64,000 nt of DNA from positions 38,351,430 to 38,415,429 of the forward strand of contig NC_092094.1 of assembly GCF_045679555.1 (NCBI RefSeq), given 5' to 3'. The notes under the pieces were generated by a model. The model did not search any database and had not been told where the DNA came from. It saw nothing but the letters and a program-made list of their open reading frames with translations. Positions 10,490 through 54,356 of this stretch are shown here, piece by piece; the stretch's first letter is position 1, and each line of letters starts with the position of its first letter. The translations under genes and the position numbers were made by a program. The DNA is from Salvelinus alpinus (lineage: Eukaryota > Chordata > Actinopteri > Salmoniformes > Salmonidae).

Positions 10490-11725
10490 ACCTGGGGACA
10501 ACGGTCGGATCAAGCATAAATGGTCTCTTAGTAGCCTGTAATCAGTTTAAATACCAGGTAACAAGTCTAGCGAATCTAAATATTCTTATTCGATCCAAGT
10601 TTACTCTGCACACAGTGCTGCTGCAAATATTTGTGGTTGTCTGCAACAACAAAACAAGCTGAACTGTGATGTTCCCCTCTGGATCCAATTTCTACTACTA
10701 ACCTCTGGCCAAACAATGATCGCTGTAGTTTACCATAAAAGGCGCGACATGGTCAATCCGAGGTCTGCATAGGCCATACAGCATTTACTGCGATACAGCT
10801 TTTGCAGAAGTCAGGCCATTTATACTTCTTGCGCTTCGCTGAGCAGATCAGAGCGATTGTGAAGGAAGTTATCAAGGAAGAGAGTTTGTGTTTATACTGG
10901 ACATCCCGCCCCCACCTACCGTCAACCAATTATGTAAATGTAGAGCTATACAGAGCCCTCCATATTGTTACAACATTTGAGAGGCGCACAGCGATGCGGT
11001 ACAGAGCTCAGTTTGGACTCTGCGTGCCACCTGGATGCTCCGCAATTGCGTCACACTATTTATCCATATCGTGCCTCCAACAACAATTTCGGATCAAGCA
11101 TAAATTGTCTCTTAGTAGCCGTAATCAGTTTAAATACCAGGTTCGCATCTTATATCATGCTTCCCTTTTTTTGCCTTCAAGTTGACTATTTTTCAAAAAC
11201 GGAATCTATGGCATTATTTAGGATACGTAAGACAGAAGCTTATACTATACGAAATAAAGCAAATTATTTCAACAACAGTGCAGAAAGAACGTTTAGTGGG
11301 CCTTCAACAGGAGGGTAACGGGAGGGGGAGCTGCGGAGAAAGCAGAACCGCTGAAAAGCACTACATGGTCAATCTAACGTCTGCATTGGTCGTGCAGCAT
11401 TTACGGGGAGACGATCTATGAAGAAATCAGGGCATTCATACTTCTTGCGCTTCACGGAGCAGCGCAGAGCAGTTGTCAAGGAAGTGAGTTTGTGTTTACA
11501 CAGGACCTCCCGCCCTCACCTACCGTCAACCAATCATGTAAATGCGGAGCTATACAGAGCCCTCCATATTGTTACAACATTTGAGAGGCGCACAGCGATG
11601 CGGTACAGAGCTCAGTTTGGACTCTGCGTGCCTCCAGAGGTGCCGCTATTGCTTCACACCCTCCATACGGAGCCTCCGACCAAATGTTTTAATCAAGCAT
11701 AAATTGGCTTTTAGAATATTTAACT
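10490..11725 (+). repeat. Partial tandem repeat, about 600-bp unit, two main copies
   Basis: 10740-11150 and 11355-11720 are direct copies (shared GACATGGTCAATC; CATACTTCTTGCGCTTC; CCTACCGTCAACCAAT; TTTGAGAGGCGCACAGCGAT; GCGGTACAGAGCTCAGTTTG). The terminal motif ATCAAGCATAAAT occurs at 10510, 11092 and 11692, so part of a third unit precedes them. Both copies keep an open frame (10802-11185; 11418-11702) differing by a 12-nt in-frame gap. I do not recognise the product. Confidence 0.6.
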
Positions 11726-12530
11726 GTTCTTAGATTAATTTAGGTTTAAGATGCATTTGGGAAACCAGGCCCTGGAATGTTGATGGTATTTGAACATTCC
11801 TCTCTGGACAGAACAATGCTTTTTTCTTGCCATGGTCAGGGAAGGAAGGAGTGGGGAGGAGTTTTATTGACTAAAATAATGGTCTTATTTCTTTCCATAC
11901 TCCAGCCTGGTGCTAATTTCATACCCTAGTCATGCTAGATGGGAATTGGGGAGTAGAGGGTAAAGTGCAGCATCAGTTGAGTGGTTCCATTCAAGATCTT
12001 GAATAACTTTTTATAGACTTTCGATAGTGTTAATGTTGACATGTTACTCCTCCTCAGGTAAGTAGGGCGTAGTTACTCTAACTCGGCTTGTAAACAGAAA
12101 CCACAAAGGTTTGCATAATTAAGTTGCTGTTTGCATAATGAAGATGGTTGAGTAAAATACATTTCTTACATAACTATGACCTTTGAGGGCAAGGGCTTCC
12201 CTGAAGAACTAGCCTATGAGGAAACCACTACAACTGCTGGTATTTAAAACAGGGATCTTGAATTTAGTACTTGACAACCCAAATCTTAGCAGAACTGTTG
12301 CGTGTGGGAACAATGAGGCAATTATCCACACTAATGAGCCACACATGGTTCTCATCCAATTATAATGACAACTAAATTCCTACCTGATGATGTCTAAACA
12401 AACTCTGATGCTCAAATTCACCAGGCTCGATGAATTAGCATTCTCGTGATCAGCAGTCAGTAAAGGATTCTGGACATGCCAGTTCAACCTGGACTCAGAT
12501 TTCTATTTCTATCCCTGTCTCCCTCCATTT
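11726..12530. other. No recognised feature
   Basis: Probably unique intergenic sequence. No exon, RNA gene or repeat boundary was recognised. Confidence 0.35.
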
Positions 12531-12712
12531 AGTATAATATGTTACGTTTCGTATGGTATGTATTAATTTGTGGATGTCGATCATTCATTTCATATGATAA
12601 ATTACAATTCGCTTATGTTACGAATTGCAGTTTTTACAATATGTTATGAATTTGCAATACATATGATATGAATTCCAATTTGTTGTGGCTAATGTTAGTG
12701 GTTAAGGTGAGT

Positions 12713-12907
12713 TTTTTTAACCTTTTATTTAACTAAGCAAGTCAGTTAAGAACAAATTCTTATTTTCAATGACGGCCTTGGAACAGTGGGTTAACTGCCT
12801 GTTCAGGGGTAGAACGACAGATTTGTACCTTGTCAGCTCGGGGATTTGAACTTGCAACCTTTCGGTTACTAGTCGAACACTCTAAACACTAGCCTACTCT
12901 GCCGCCC
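12713..12907 (-). mobile_element. HpaI-type SINE
   Basis: Antisense copy. Plus strand reads tail (CCTTTTATTTAACTAAGCAA GTCAGTTAAGAACAAATTC), body (CAGTGGGTTAACTGCCTG; AGAACGACAGATTTGTACC) and tRNA-like head (GGATTTGAACTTGCAACC is the antisense B-box region; CACTAGCCTACTCTGCCGCC is the 5' end). It sits inside a longer AT-rich repeat (about 12535-13215) with many TATGTTACG motifs. Confidence 0.85.
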
Positions 12908-13796
12908 CAAATTTTCAGGTTAAAGGGTTAAGGTTAGGGGAAAGGTTAGTTAACATGCTAACCTTAAGGTGTAGCGGAAAAAAGTAGTGAGTAGTTGCAA
13001 AGTTGCCAATTAGCTAAAATGCCAAAGGTTTTCTTGATGAGATTTGAACACACGACCTTTGGGTTGCTAGATGTTCGTGTTATAAGCCAACCCATCCACC
13101 CTGACCAACCACCCTTATTTTGTTTTTGCCTCACGTAACTTTCTGTCTTATGTAACCACACCAAATGTAACATATTAATTTGAGTGTGCTGGATTTATGT
13201 TTACTATGTTATGTCTAGTAGGGTTAAATATTTTTCTGATATTTTACAAATGATTCATCCCGAGAATAAATCACTTTTCTCCCAGGTAACCCGGTATTTC
13301 CTGCCAAAACCGGAAGTCTCATTCAAAAGCATTATAAATCATATAAATAGGCCTACATCTGGATTTGATTAGAGGTTTGATTGAAAATTCAAGCCTGATG
13401 CTACCTGAGCCTAATGAGCCCTACATTAAATACATTTTATGAGCACTACATTAAAGACATTTAATGAGCCCAAGCCCAAAAAATCCCAAATGATTGTGCA
13501 GTTATCCAATACATATATACAGTGCCTTTGGAAAATATTCATAGCCCTTGACTTTTTCCACATTTTGTTACATTGCAGCCTTATTCTAAAATGGATTTAA
13601 AAAAAATCCTCAGCAATCTACACACAATACCTCAACATGACAAAGAAAACACAGGTTTTTCGATTTTTTTGCAAATGTATTAAAAATAAAAACATTCACT
13701 CCTCAGTAAAAGGCACATTTACATTTACATTTAAGTCATTTAGCAGACGCTCTTATCCAGAGCGACTTACAAATTGCACATGACAGCCCACTTGGA

Positions 13797-14398
13797 GTTT
13801 GCCAAAAGGCACCTAAAGACTCTCAGACCATGAGAAACAAGATTCTCTGGTCTGACGAAACCAAGATTGAACTCTTTGGCCTGAATGCCAAGCGTCACAT
13901 CTGGAGGAAACCTGGCACCATCCCTACGGTGAAGCATGGTGGTGGCAGTATCATGCTGTGGGATGTTTTTCTGCGCCACGTACTGGGAGACTAGTCAGGA
14001 TCGAGGCAAAGATGAACGGTGCAAAGTACAGAGAGATCCTTGATGAAAACCTGCTCCAGGGTGCTCAGAACCTCAGACTGGGGCGAAGGTTCACCTTCCA
14101 ACAGGACGACGACCCTAAGCACACAGCCAAGACAATGCAGGCATGGCTTCGGGACAAATCTCTGAATGTCCTTGAGTGGCCCAGCCAGAGCCTGGACTGG
14201 AACCCGATCGAACATCTCTGGCGAGACCTGCAAATAGCTGTGCAACAATGCTCCCCATCCAACCTGACAGAGCTTGAGAGTATCTGCAGAGAAGAATGGG
14301 AGAAATCCCCAAAATACAGGTGTGCCAAGCTTGTAGCGTCATACCCAAGAAGACTTGAGGCTGTAATCATTGCCAAAGGTGCTTCAACAAAGTACTGA
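13797..14398 (+). pseudogene. Tc1 transposase C-terminal part
   Basis: It starts mid-protein (LEFAKRHLKTLRPWETRF-like, with a frame break near 13820), then [17 protein letters not shown], and continues in an open frame from 13958 (FTFQQDDDPKHTAKT, WNPIEHLWRDL) to the stop after GASTKY. The DD(34)E acidic residues DET, DDDPKH and IEHLW are visible. The N-terminal DNA-binding domain is absent. Confidence 0.75.
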
Positions 14399-14899
14399 GT
14401 AAAGTGTCTGAATACTTACAGTACCAGTCAAAAGTTTGGACACACCTACTCATTTAAGGGTTTTTATTTTTTAAAACTATTTTCTACATTGTATAATAGT
14501 GAAGACTCAAAACTTTGAAATAACACATATGGAATCATGTAGTAACCAAAAAAGTGTTCAACAAATCAAAATACATTTTTAGATTCTTCAAAGTAGGACA
14601 GCTTTGCACACTCTTGGCATTCTTTCAACCAGCTTCATGAGGAATGCTTTTCCAACAGTCTTGAAGGAGTTCCCACATATGCTGAGCACTTGTTGGCTGC
14701 TTTTCCTTCACTCTGCGATCCAACTCATCCCAAACCATCTCAATTGGTTTGAGGTCAGGTGATTGTGGAGGCCAGGTCATCTGATGCAGCACTTCATCAC
14801 TCTCCTTGGAGGTGTGTTTTGGTTCATTGTCCTGTGTGAATTCTAAATAAATCTCCAACAGTGTCACCAGCAAAGCACCCCCACAGTGGGAACCACATA

Positions 14900-15155
14900 T
14901 GGGGATAACTAGTCAGTTGTACAACTGAATGCCCTCAACTGAAATGTGTCTTCCGCATTTAACCCAACCCCTCTGAATCAGAGAGGTGTGGGGGGGCTTC
15001 CTTAATCGACATCCACGGTGCCCGAGGAACAGTGGGTTAACTGCCTTGCTCAGGGGTAGAACGACAGATTTTTACCTTGTCAGCTCTGGGATTTGATCCA
15101 GCAACCTTTTATTTACTGGCCCAACACTCTAACCACTAGGCTACCTGCCACCCCA
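14900..15155 (-). mobile_element. tRNA-derived SINE (HpaI-like head, different tail)
   Basis: The plus strand ends with the antisense head GGCTACCTGCCACCCC and contains ATTTACTGGCCCAACACTCT and AGAACGACAGATTTTTACC as in HpaI. The 3' part is different (TGTGTCTTCCGCATTTAACC; ACAACTGAATGCCCTCAAC). The host Tc1 sequence ACATATG is split by it. Confidence 0.75.
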
Positions 15156-15221
15156 ATATGTGCGGAGATCAAGCGCATTAAGGGCTCAAACGCATTAAGA
15201 AGGAAAGACATTCCACTAATA

Positions 15222-15360
15222 TACTGTAACGACCCTGGATTTATAAGCGCGGAAATCGACTCTGCCGCATGAGCATGCTTTTGCGGCACAGTCGATAGCG
15301 CGCTGGACTTCGGGCTAGAAGGTCGAGGGTTCGAGACCTGCCTCCTGCTGTTTCATTACA
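15222..15360 (+). mobile_element. tRNA-like SINE fragment
   Basis: It contains a B-box-like GGTCGAGGGTTCGAGACCTG and an upstream GCACAGTCGATAGCGCGCTG resembling an A box. No acceptor stem or cloverleaf forms, so it is not a tRNA gene. It is inserted in the nested Tc1 between GACATTCCACTAAT and ACTTTTAACAAGGCACACC. Confidence 0.55.
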
Positions 15361-15944
15361 ATACTTTTAACAAGGCACACCTGTTAATTGAAATGCATTC
15401 CAGTTGACTACCTCATGAAGCTGGTTGAGAGAATGCCAAGAGTGTGCAAAGCTGTCATCAAGGTTAAGGGTGGCTACTTTGAAGAATATTAAATATAAAA
15501 TATATTTTGATTTCTTTAACACTTTTTTGGTTACTAGATGATTCCATATGTGTTATTTCATAGTTTTGATGTCTTCACTATTATTCTACAATGCAGAAAA
15601 TAGTACAAATAGAGAAACACTCTGGAATGAGTAGGTTTGTCCAAACTTTTGACTGGTACTGTATGTAAATGTGATATTTCAGTTAATTTTATTTCATTAG
15701 CACACATTTCTAATAACCTGTTTTTGCTTCATCATTATGGGGTATTGTGTGTAGATTTGATGAGGGAAAACAATAATACATTTTAGAATAAGGCTGTAAC
15801 CTAACAAAATGTGGAAAAAGTCAAGGGGTCTGAATACTTTCCGAATGCACTATGTGCTACTGCACATTATGCACAACAGAAAAACATAAAATGCAATAGA
15901 TGTAAACTAGCTTTATTCTCTCTTGGGTAAATAAATGAAATTAG

Positions 15945-16100
15945 GCTCCAGGCAGCGTTGTGCCGGTAACCAAAAGGTCGCTGGTTCAAATCCCTCAGCC
16001 AACTAGGTGAAAAATCTGTCGATTTGCCTTTGAGCAAAGGACTTAACCCTAATCGGTCTGGATAAGAGCGTCTGCTAAATGACTAAAATGTAAATAGTAT
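15945..16100 (+). mobile_element. tRNA-derived SINE, truncated
   Basis: GGTCGCTGGTTCAAATCCCT is the B-box region. AAAAATCTGTCGATTTGCC is the body and GGATAAGAGCGTCTGCTAAA is the conserved tail. The 5' A-box part is missing. The same tail in antisense is at 13722-13790. Confidence 0.7.
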
Positions 16101-16869
16101 TATATGGACTGGAATTATGCACATTGTTCAAACCATGATAAATCAGGGAGAGAACAGGCGATTCTGGTGTAGCACATGCGGCCGACAAAGTTACAAGTAT
16201 ATGGTAGCGAATTTGGGCCTATTTGTATAAATAGTAGGCTGACACATATGTACCTTTCATAATATTTCCTCTCATGTTATTAGCTTACCTCCTCTTTCGC
16301 TATTGTTGCTTCATGAAATAAATGAAATAAGTTTAGTTGTCCTTATCTTCATCATTCTAATGACATCCCTGAATAATTTAGGACTAGAATTAGATTCAGA
16401 AGGCTTTCACTTCTCATCATCAAGATTGAATGGTTATGGGTCTGAATAAATAACTGCTATAGCCTGCTGCCATCGCGTGTGTTCGCTCTTCTTTCAAACT
16501 ACCAGTTCTATTGGCTGCTGTATTTAACATTCAGCAAACAAGAGCTTGCATCCCTCTTCAAATAGTCTGTTAGTTTAAGAAATAAAAAAAAATGTCCAGC
16601 AAGCTATTCTAGTCTAGCTTTTTCTGCATGGGACTCCAAGAGCGATGGAGCGTTTTTTAAGGAGAGGCGCCAGCGAAGCACAGGTGCTTGCATATTGTGC
16701 AAGAGACAGAAGCTAAAAGTTACAACATTATTATGCATAAGCCATCATTAATTAGCTAAATATAAGGCTAATATTGCATTGAATTTATTACCTGAAAGAG
16801 GTAGGCTAGGTTAGGACATCTATATATATTTTTTTTTATTTAACCTTTATTTAAACAGGGAGGGCTATA

Positions 16870-18491
<1,622 letters not shown>

Positions 18492-18494
18492 TAT

Positions 18495-19615
18495 ATCAAT
18501 CTAGAACAGGATGATCTATTTTGGATGCAATTTGAATGGAGTTGGAGAGAAAAAAAGATTGCGAGAGTGCTCGCGCATGCACTGATTAAAAGCAATGATA
18601 TTCGAGTGATAGACTGTTTTGAAACTGCACCTGCAATTTAAAAATATATATCTTTACAATGAAAAAACAAGGTGACCCCCGAAAACCCGATGGATATGGG
18701 TAAATTCGACGAGCATTTGGTCTTTATATTAGTGTAGCATAAACTATGCTGCAGCAAATGCAGAACTATCCGTCGCAATAAAACATTTTTACCATGAGAT
18801 GATAGGTCTACATGCATTGTGAACTGCGCTCCATACTGAGATGGGCTGTCTGTCCCCACCCTGAGTCCCGATTCATCATGCAGAAGCAGTAGAGGAGCCA
18901 GATTTAGACATCGCATATAATTTAACAGTTCCATTTCACGCCATGCTGTTTATATAAATAACTTATTATAATTGACCGGTTTCTTACAGTTATTTATCTC
19001 GGGAAAAGGGAGTGGTTTGTGGCGGTAAATCTCGGTAACCGGGTTCCCGCCCTTCAACCCTCATGTCTAGTCTATGAGACCAGGCTGGCCAGTTGTCTCT
19101 CCCTTCAGACAGTTGGTAAGTTACTCAGCCTGAATACATTTATTTGAGCAAATGCCTCACAGCTTTACCCTTCTGCAGTCACTGTTTCTCTTATAATGTA
19201 TATGGCTATTTTTAGTTTTCAGTCCATGTCTACACACCCCAACAAAACAGCTCATAAATGTATGGTAAGAACAAAGACGGCAACATACAGAATAAGAAAA
19301 TTAAGTATTGTTTATGACAAACACATTGCCTTTTTAACTTTACCAGCCTGTGGAGATCAAATACACACCCTGTCTTTCAAGTAACTGTGAGATACCCACA
19401 AAATGTCTGTACCCTCACTGGTGATACCACTGCATTTCCCTTCTCATAGAAATCTGTTTTTTTTTTTTATTAATTTTTTTAACCAAACATCAGTGACTGA
19501 CATCCATTGCATTTTGTTGAGAATAAACAAAAGGGGACTTGGAGACATAGACCAAAGTTTTACCTCACTGGTAGAATACACTGACAAACACATCCCAAAA
19601 GAGTTGAATATTACT
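18495..19615. other. No recognised gene
   Basis: AT-rich sequence. 18990-19075 (CTCGGTAACCGGGTTCCCGC) is distantly similar in inverted orientation to 13260-13330 (CAGGTAACCCGGTATTTCC). Otherwise no feature was identified. Confidence 0.35.
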
Positions 19616-19619
19616 ATTA

Positions 19620-20000
19620 TACAGGGGTGGGAATTGTCAGGGTCCTCACGATATGATGCTGATACAATATGTCTTGCGATTCTATGTGTATTGCAATTCA
19701 ATACTGTGATTTTATTGCGATTCCGTGGTCCAAACATTGCTCACCATATGTCTGCTGCAGAGAAATGAGAGAGCATGAGAAAACAAGTTTTGATCAGTAA
19801 TATAAAAGTGCTGAAAACAAATTGGCTCCCTATTTAAAAAGATGGAAAATAAGCTATTAAGGAAAAACACTGAGTTTTGGTGCAGTTATAGCCAACTAGT
19901 GCAGAAATAATATTGCGATATTGTCAAACCGATACGATATATTGTAAAATATAATATCCCAATCTGTAACTGTATCGATTCCCCCCCCCATCACTACTGT
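19620..20000. repeat. AT-rich dispersed repeat with ATCGATA/TCACGATA motifs
   Basis: It begins CAGGGGTGGGAATTGTCAGG and ends TGTATCGATTCCCCCCCCC ATCACTACTG, with repeated ATATTGCGATA and GATACGATATATTG motifs. The ends are roughly inverted. It looks like an old non-autonomous element. Confidence 0.4.
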
Positions 20001-20039
20001 TAAACAAAACCGAAGTTATACACAACTGAAGCAAATTAA

Positions 20040-21119
20040 TTTATTCATAATAAACAGGTCACTCACTAACTCTTGTTTGTGGTAATGAAGAAGTGATTCA
20101 GTAGCAACTAGCCCCTGACAGCTTAGTATACAGTGACCTCTGGTGGCCATAGCTGGTGACTGGGGTCTTATCCTATTGACCAACCATGAACTCCAGGTTT
20201 GCTATGTGTTACCATTACAAGGTAGTGACTTGCAAAAGAGAATGGCCAGGGTGTGCCAGATCATTGAGTAACATGGGTAAATTGTCTCTTCTGGCATCCG
20301 AGTCAGTCTGGGACTCTTCCGAAGATACAATGGCTATGTCCTCAGTGAGTGTAGTGGACATTCAGTACTAGAAGATAAGTGGCAGCCAGACTGACGTGTA
20401 GTAGGTAAGAAATATAATTTACTAAAATATTAATATAAGATATCATTAACCTCAGCACAGGAGTGTGCTAGGACAGGGCACTGGGTCCTCCAGACCCTGC
20501 CAACCTGGTACTAAAGCACTGTTTTGTGATTCACTGAAGCAATTAGGCAGATTGAAGTTCCACTGGTTTAAAAAAAAAAAACGTCTTTATGGGCTGCTGT
20601 ATTTTTCGTAGTTGTTCACATAAAACCATATCTACATGTCACAATTTTCATATGTGCTCAATCAAATAATATAAACTGTAATTATATTACAACATGAACA
20701 AAATAACTTTTCCTTCAGCAGTTATAACAGCAACAGCAATTTCAACACAATTTTGGTTTCACACTTTAATGACTTAAGTACTCAGAACAAATATGAGCAC
20801 ATCATATGCCAGCTGGACAATTTCTCCCCACATTCCATGGTTTCACTAGAAAGCAAACTATTTAGAGATGTATAAAAGTGCATTTGTGCTAGTGGATATG
20901 TTCCATGGACACTGTTGAACTTAAACAAAATGTGGAGAAAATGGAGACTGATGCCTTCCAAACAAATAGCCATCCCCAATAGCAGTGCAGTTGATCATCG
21001 TCTTTAATAAAAAACATCTCAGTTTCCCGATGGCGCCTACTTTTGGCGCCATCATTCGACAGACAGACTTGTAAGTGTATCTGTGTGTGAGTGGCTGAGT
21101 ACTGTATGTGAGCTTGGTT
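20040..21119 (-). other. Probable n4bp1 3' UTR and polyadenylation region
   Basis: About 1.1 kb downstream of the n4bp1 stop with no coding features. Minus-strand poly(A) signal candidates are ATTAAA at about 21003-21008 and 20765-20770, and AATAAA at 20040-20045. Which is used cannot be decided from sequence. The segment also contains an A-rich run near 20569-20581. Confidence 0.4.
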
Positions 21120-53215
<32,096 letters not shown>

Positions 53216-53480
53216 TCTGTTTATGAATATCTGTCCCTATTGACAACGGAGAGTTTTAATATTTTAACCATTCGGTGTCATGTCGATCTTTACCCTCCTT
53301 CATGGTTTCCTGTGATCTATATTCTTCTTCCCTGCGGTGATATATTACCTAGAGTAATCCTATTTTAAAATAACTTTTTACACGACAATCCCAACGCATC
53401 CGGAAAGTCCCAGTGATGATGTCATCAAAAGAAGACAATGTGTACTACGGAACGTACGGAAATGAAGATGGCGGAGGCGG
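53216..53480 (-). promoter_or_regulatory. n4bp1 5' UTR and likely promoter
   Basis: This lies immediately upstream of the n4bp1 ATG. It holds a palindromic bZIP/CRE-like site TGATGTCATCA at 53417-53427 and a YY1-like AAGATGGCGG at 53465-53474, both common near transcription starts. No TATA box is clear. The exact start site is unknown. Confidence 0.4.
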
Positions 53481-53499
53481 ATGTTTTGTTTGAAACTGA

Positions 53500-53821
53500 T
53501 GGCGCATCGAGTGGAGTAGACTGTTAAGAGTGAAAAGGAATGGACTGCAGTGGCGAACAACAGGGGAAATAAGAGAAGTGGTTGTGGAATATGTAAAGCC
53601 TTGCTCTGACTCTTTTTTTAGTTGGAGTGAGGGTGGCGTTATCTGGATAAGGTTGCGTCAATGAGGATAACAAGAAGTGGACTTTAGTTTTTTTTGTATC
53701 CGAGGAGCAGAAGGAGCTAGCCCTTGATCATGACTCAGTTCCATTACACATAACATTAATTGGAATGAAGACATCTTCTGTACTGGGGAGTTTTGCTAAG
53801 AGCCCCGGACGCTTGGTCTGA
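53500..53821 (+). other. Unexplained coding-like stretch in two overlapping frames
   Basis: Two adjacent open frames overlap. The first (53500-53664) reads LLRVKRNGLQWRTTGEIREV VVEYVKPCSDSFFSWSEGGV IWIRLRQ. The second (53651-53821) reads VNEDNKKWTLVFFVSEEQKE LALDHDSVPLHITLIGMKTS SVLGSFAKSPGRLV. Together they look like about 105 residues of one globular domain with a frame change near 53655. A short frame MKMAEADVLFETDGASSGVD begins just upstream at 53464. I do not recognise the family. It may be a broken host gene or pseudogene, part of a mobile element, or chance. Confidence 0.3.
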
Positions 53822-53984
53822 ACAAACATTCATCGCTTGCGGTATAAGGAGCTGCTTTTCTGTCATATCAGCGACAAATAATAATTCAAAAATGTTGAAT
53901 TGAAACACATCTTTTTATAGTAATGTTCCAACACGCCATATCTCGACGTTACAGCCCTTTTGCAGAAGACCGGCTGAAGACAAA

Positions 53985-54165
53985 TCACATTTCATTGGTT
54001 CGTACAATAATTTTGCAGATGTTATTATGGGCAGAGCCGAAATGCTTATGTTCCTAACTCAACAGAGCAATACAATACAAAACAATACATGCAAATCCCC
54101 CAAATAAAAAGAAAGGAATTAAGAAATATTAGAATGAGCAATGTCAGAATATGGAATATAGATAT
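53985..54165. repeat. Fragment of a dispersed salmonid repeat
   Basis: TTTTGCAGATGTTATTATGG, CGAAATGCTTATGTTC and GAATGAGCAATGTCAGAAT match the pattern seen at 58541-58985 (GCAGATGTTAATGCGAGTG, CGAAATGCTTGTGCTTC). Confidence 0.55.
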
Positions 54166-54356
54166 ACACTACATGACCAAAGGTATGTGGACATCTGCTT
54201 GTCGAACATCTCATTCCAAAATCATGGGCATTAATATGAAGTAGGTCCCCCACTTTGCTGCTATAACAGCCTCCACTCTTCTGGGAAGAGTTTTCACTAG
54301 ATGTTGGAACATTGTTGCAGGGATTTGCTTCCATTCAGCCACAAGTGCATTAATCA

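Larger units (their letters stand above)
14419..15661 (-). mobile_element. Tc1-like transposon nested in another Tc1
   Basis: The ends CAGTACCAGTCAAAAGTTTG and CAAACTTTTGACTGGTACTG are flanked by TA. A transposase remnant at 14625-14873 (minus) keeps QDNEPKHTSK and SPDLKPIEMVWDEL. Two SINEs have replaced or split its middle (14900-15155 and 15222-15360). The same family occurs at 23385-24022 and 37267-38222. Confidence 0.85.
13520..15850 (+). mobile_element. Tc1-like transposon, interrupted
   Basis: The left end CAGTGCCTTTGGAAAATATTC follows TA. The right end reads GTCTGAATACTTTCCGAATG before 15850. The 5' half is replaced by a short SINE-tail piece at 13722-13790 (GTCATTTAGCAGACGCTC). A second Tc1 (14419-15661) is inserted at a TA in the 3' UTR; joining across it restores the family sequence ACTTATGTAAATGTG. 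Confidence 0.8.

Noticed and set aside
15222..15360. Possible tRNA gene
   Set aside because: It has box A/B-like sequence but no acceptor stem or cloverleaf, and it is inserted in a Tc1; SINE origin is more likely.
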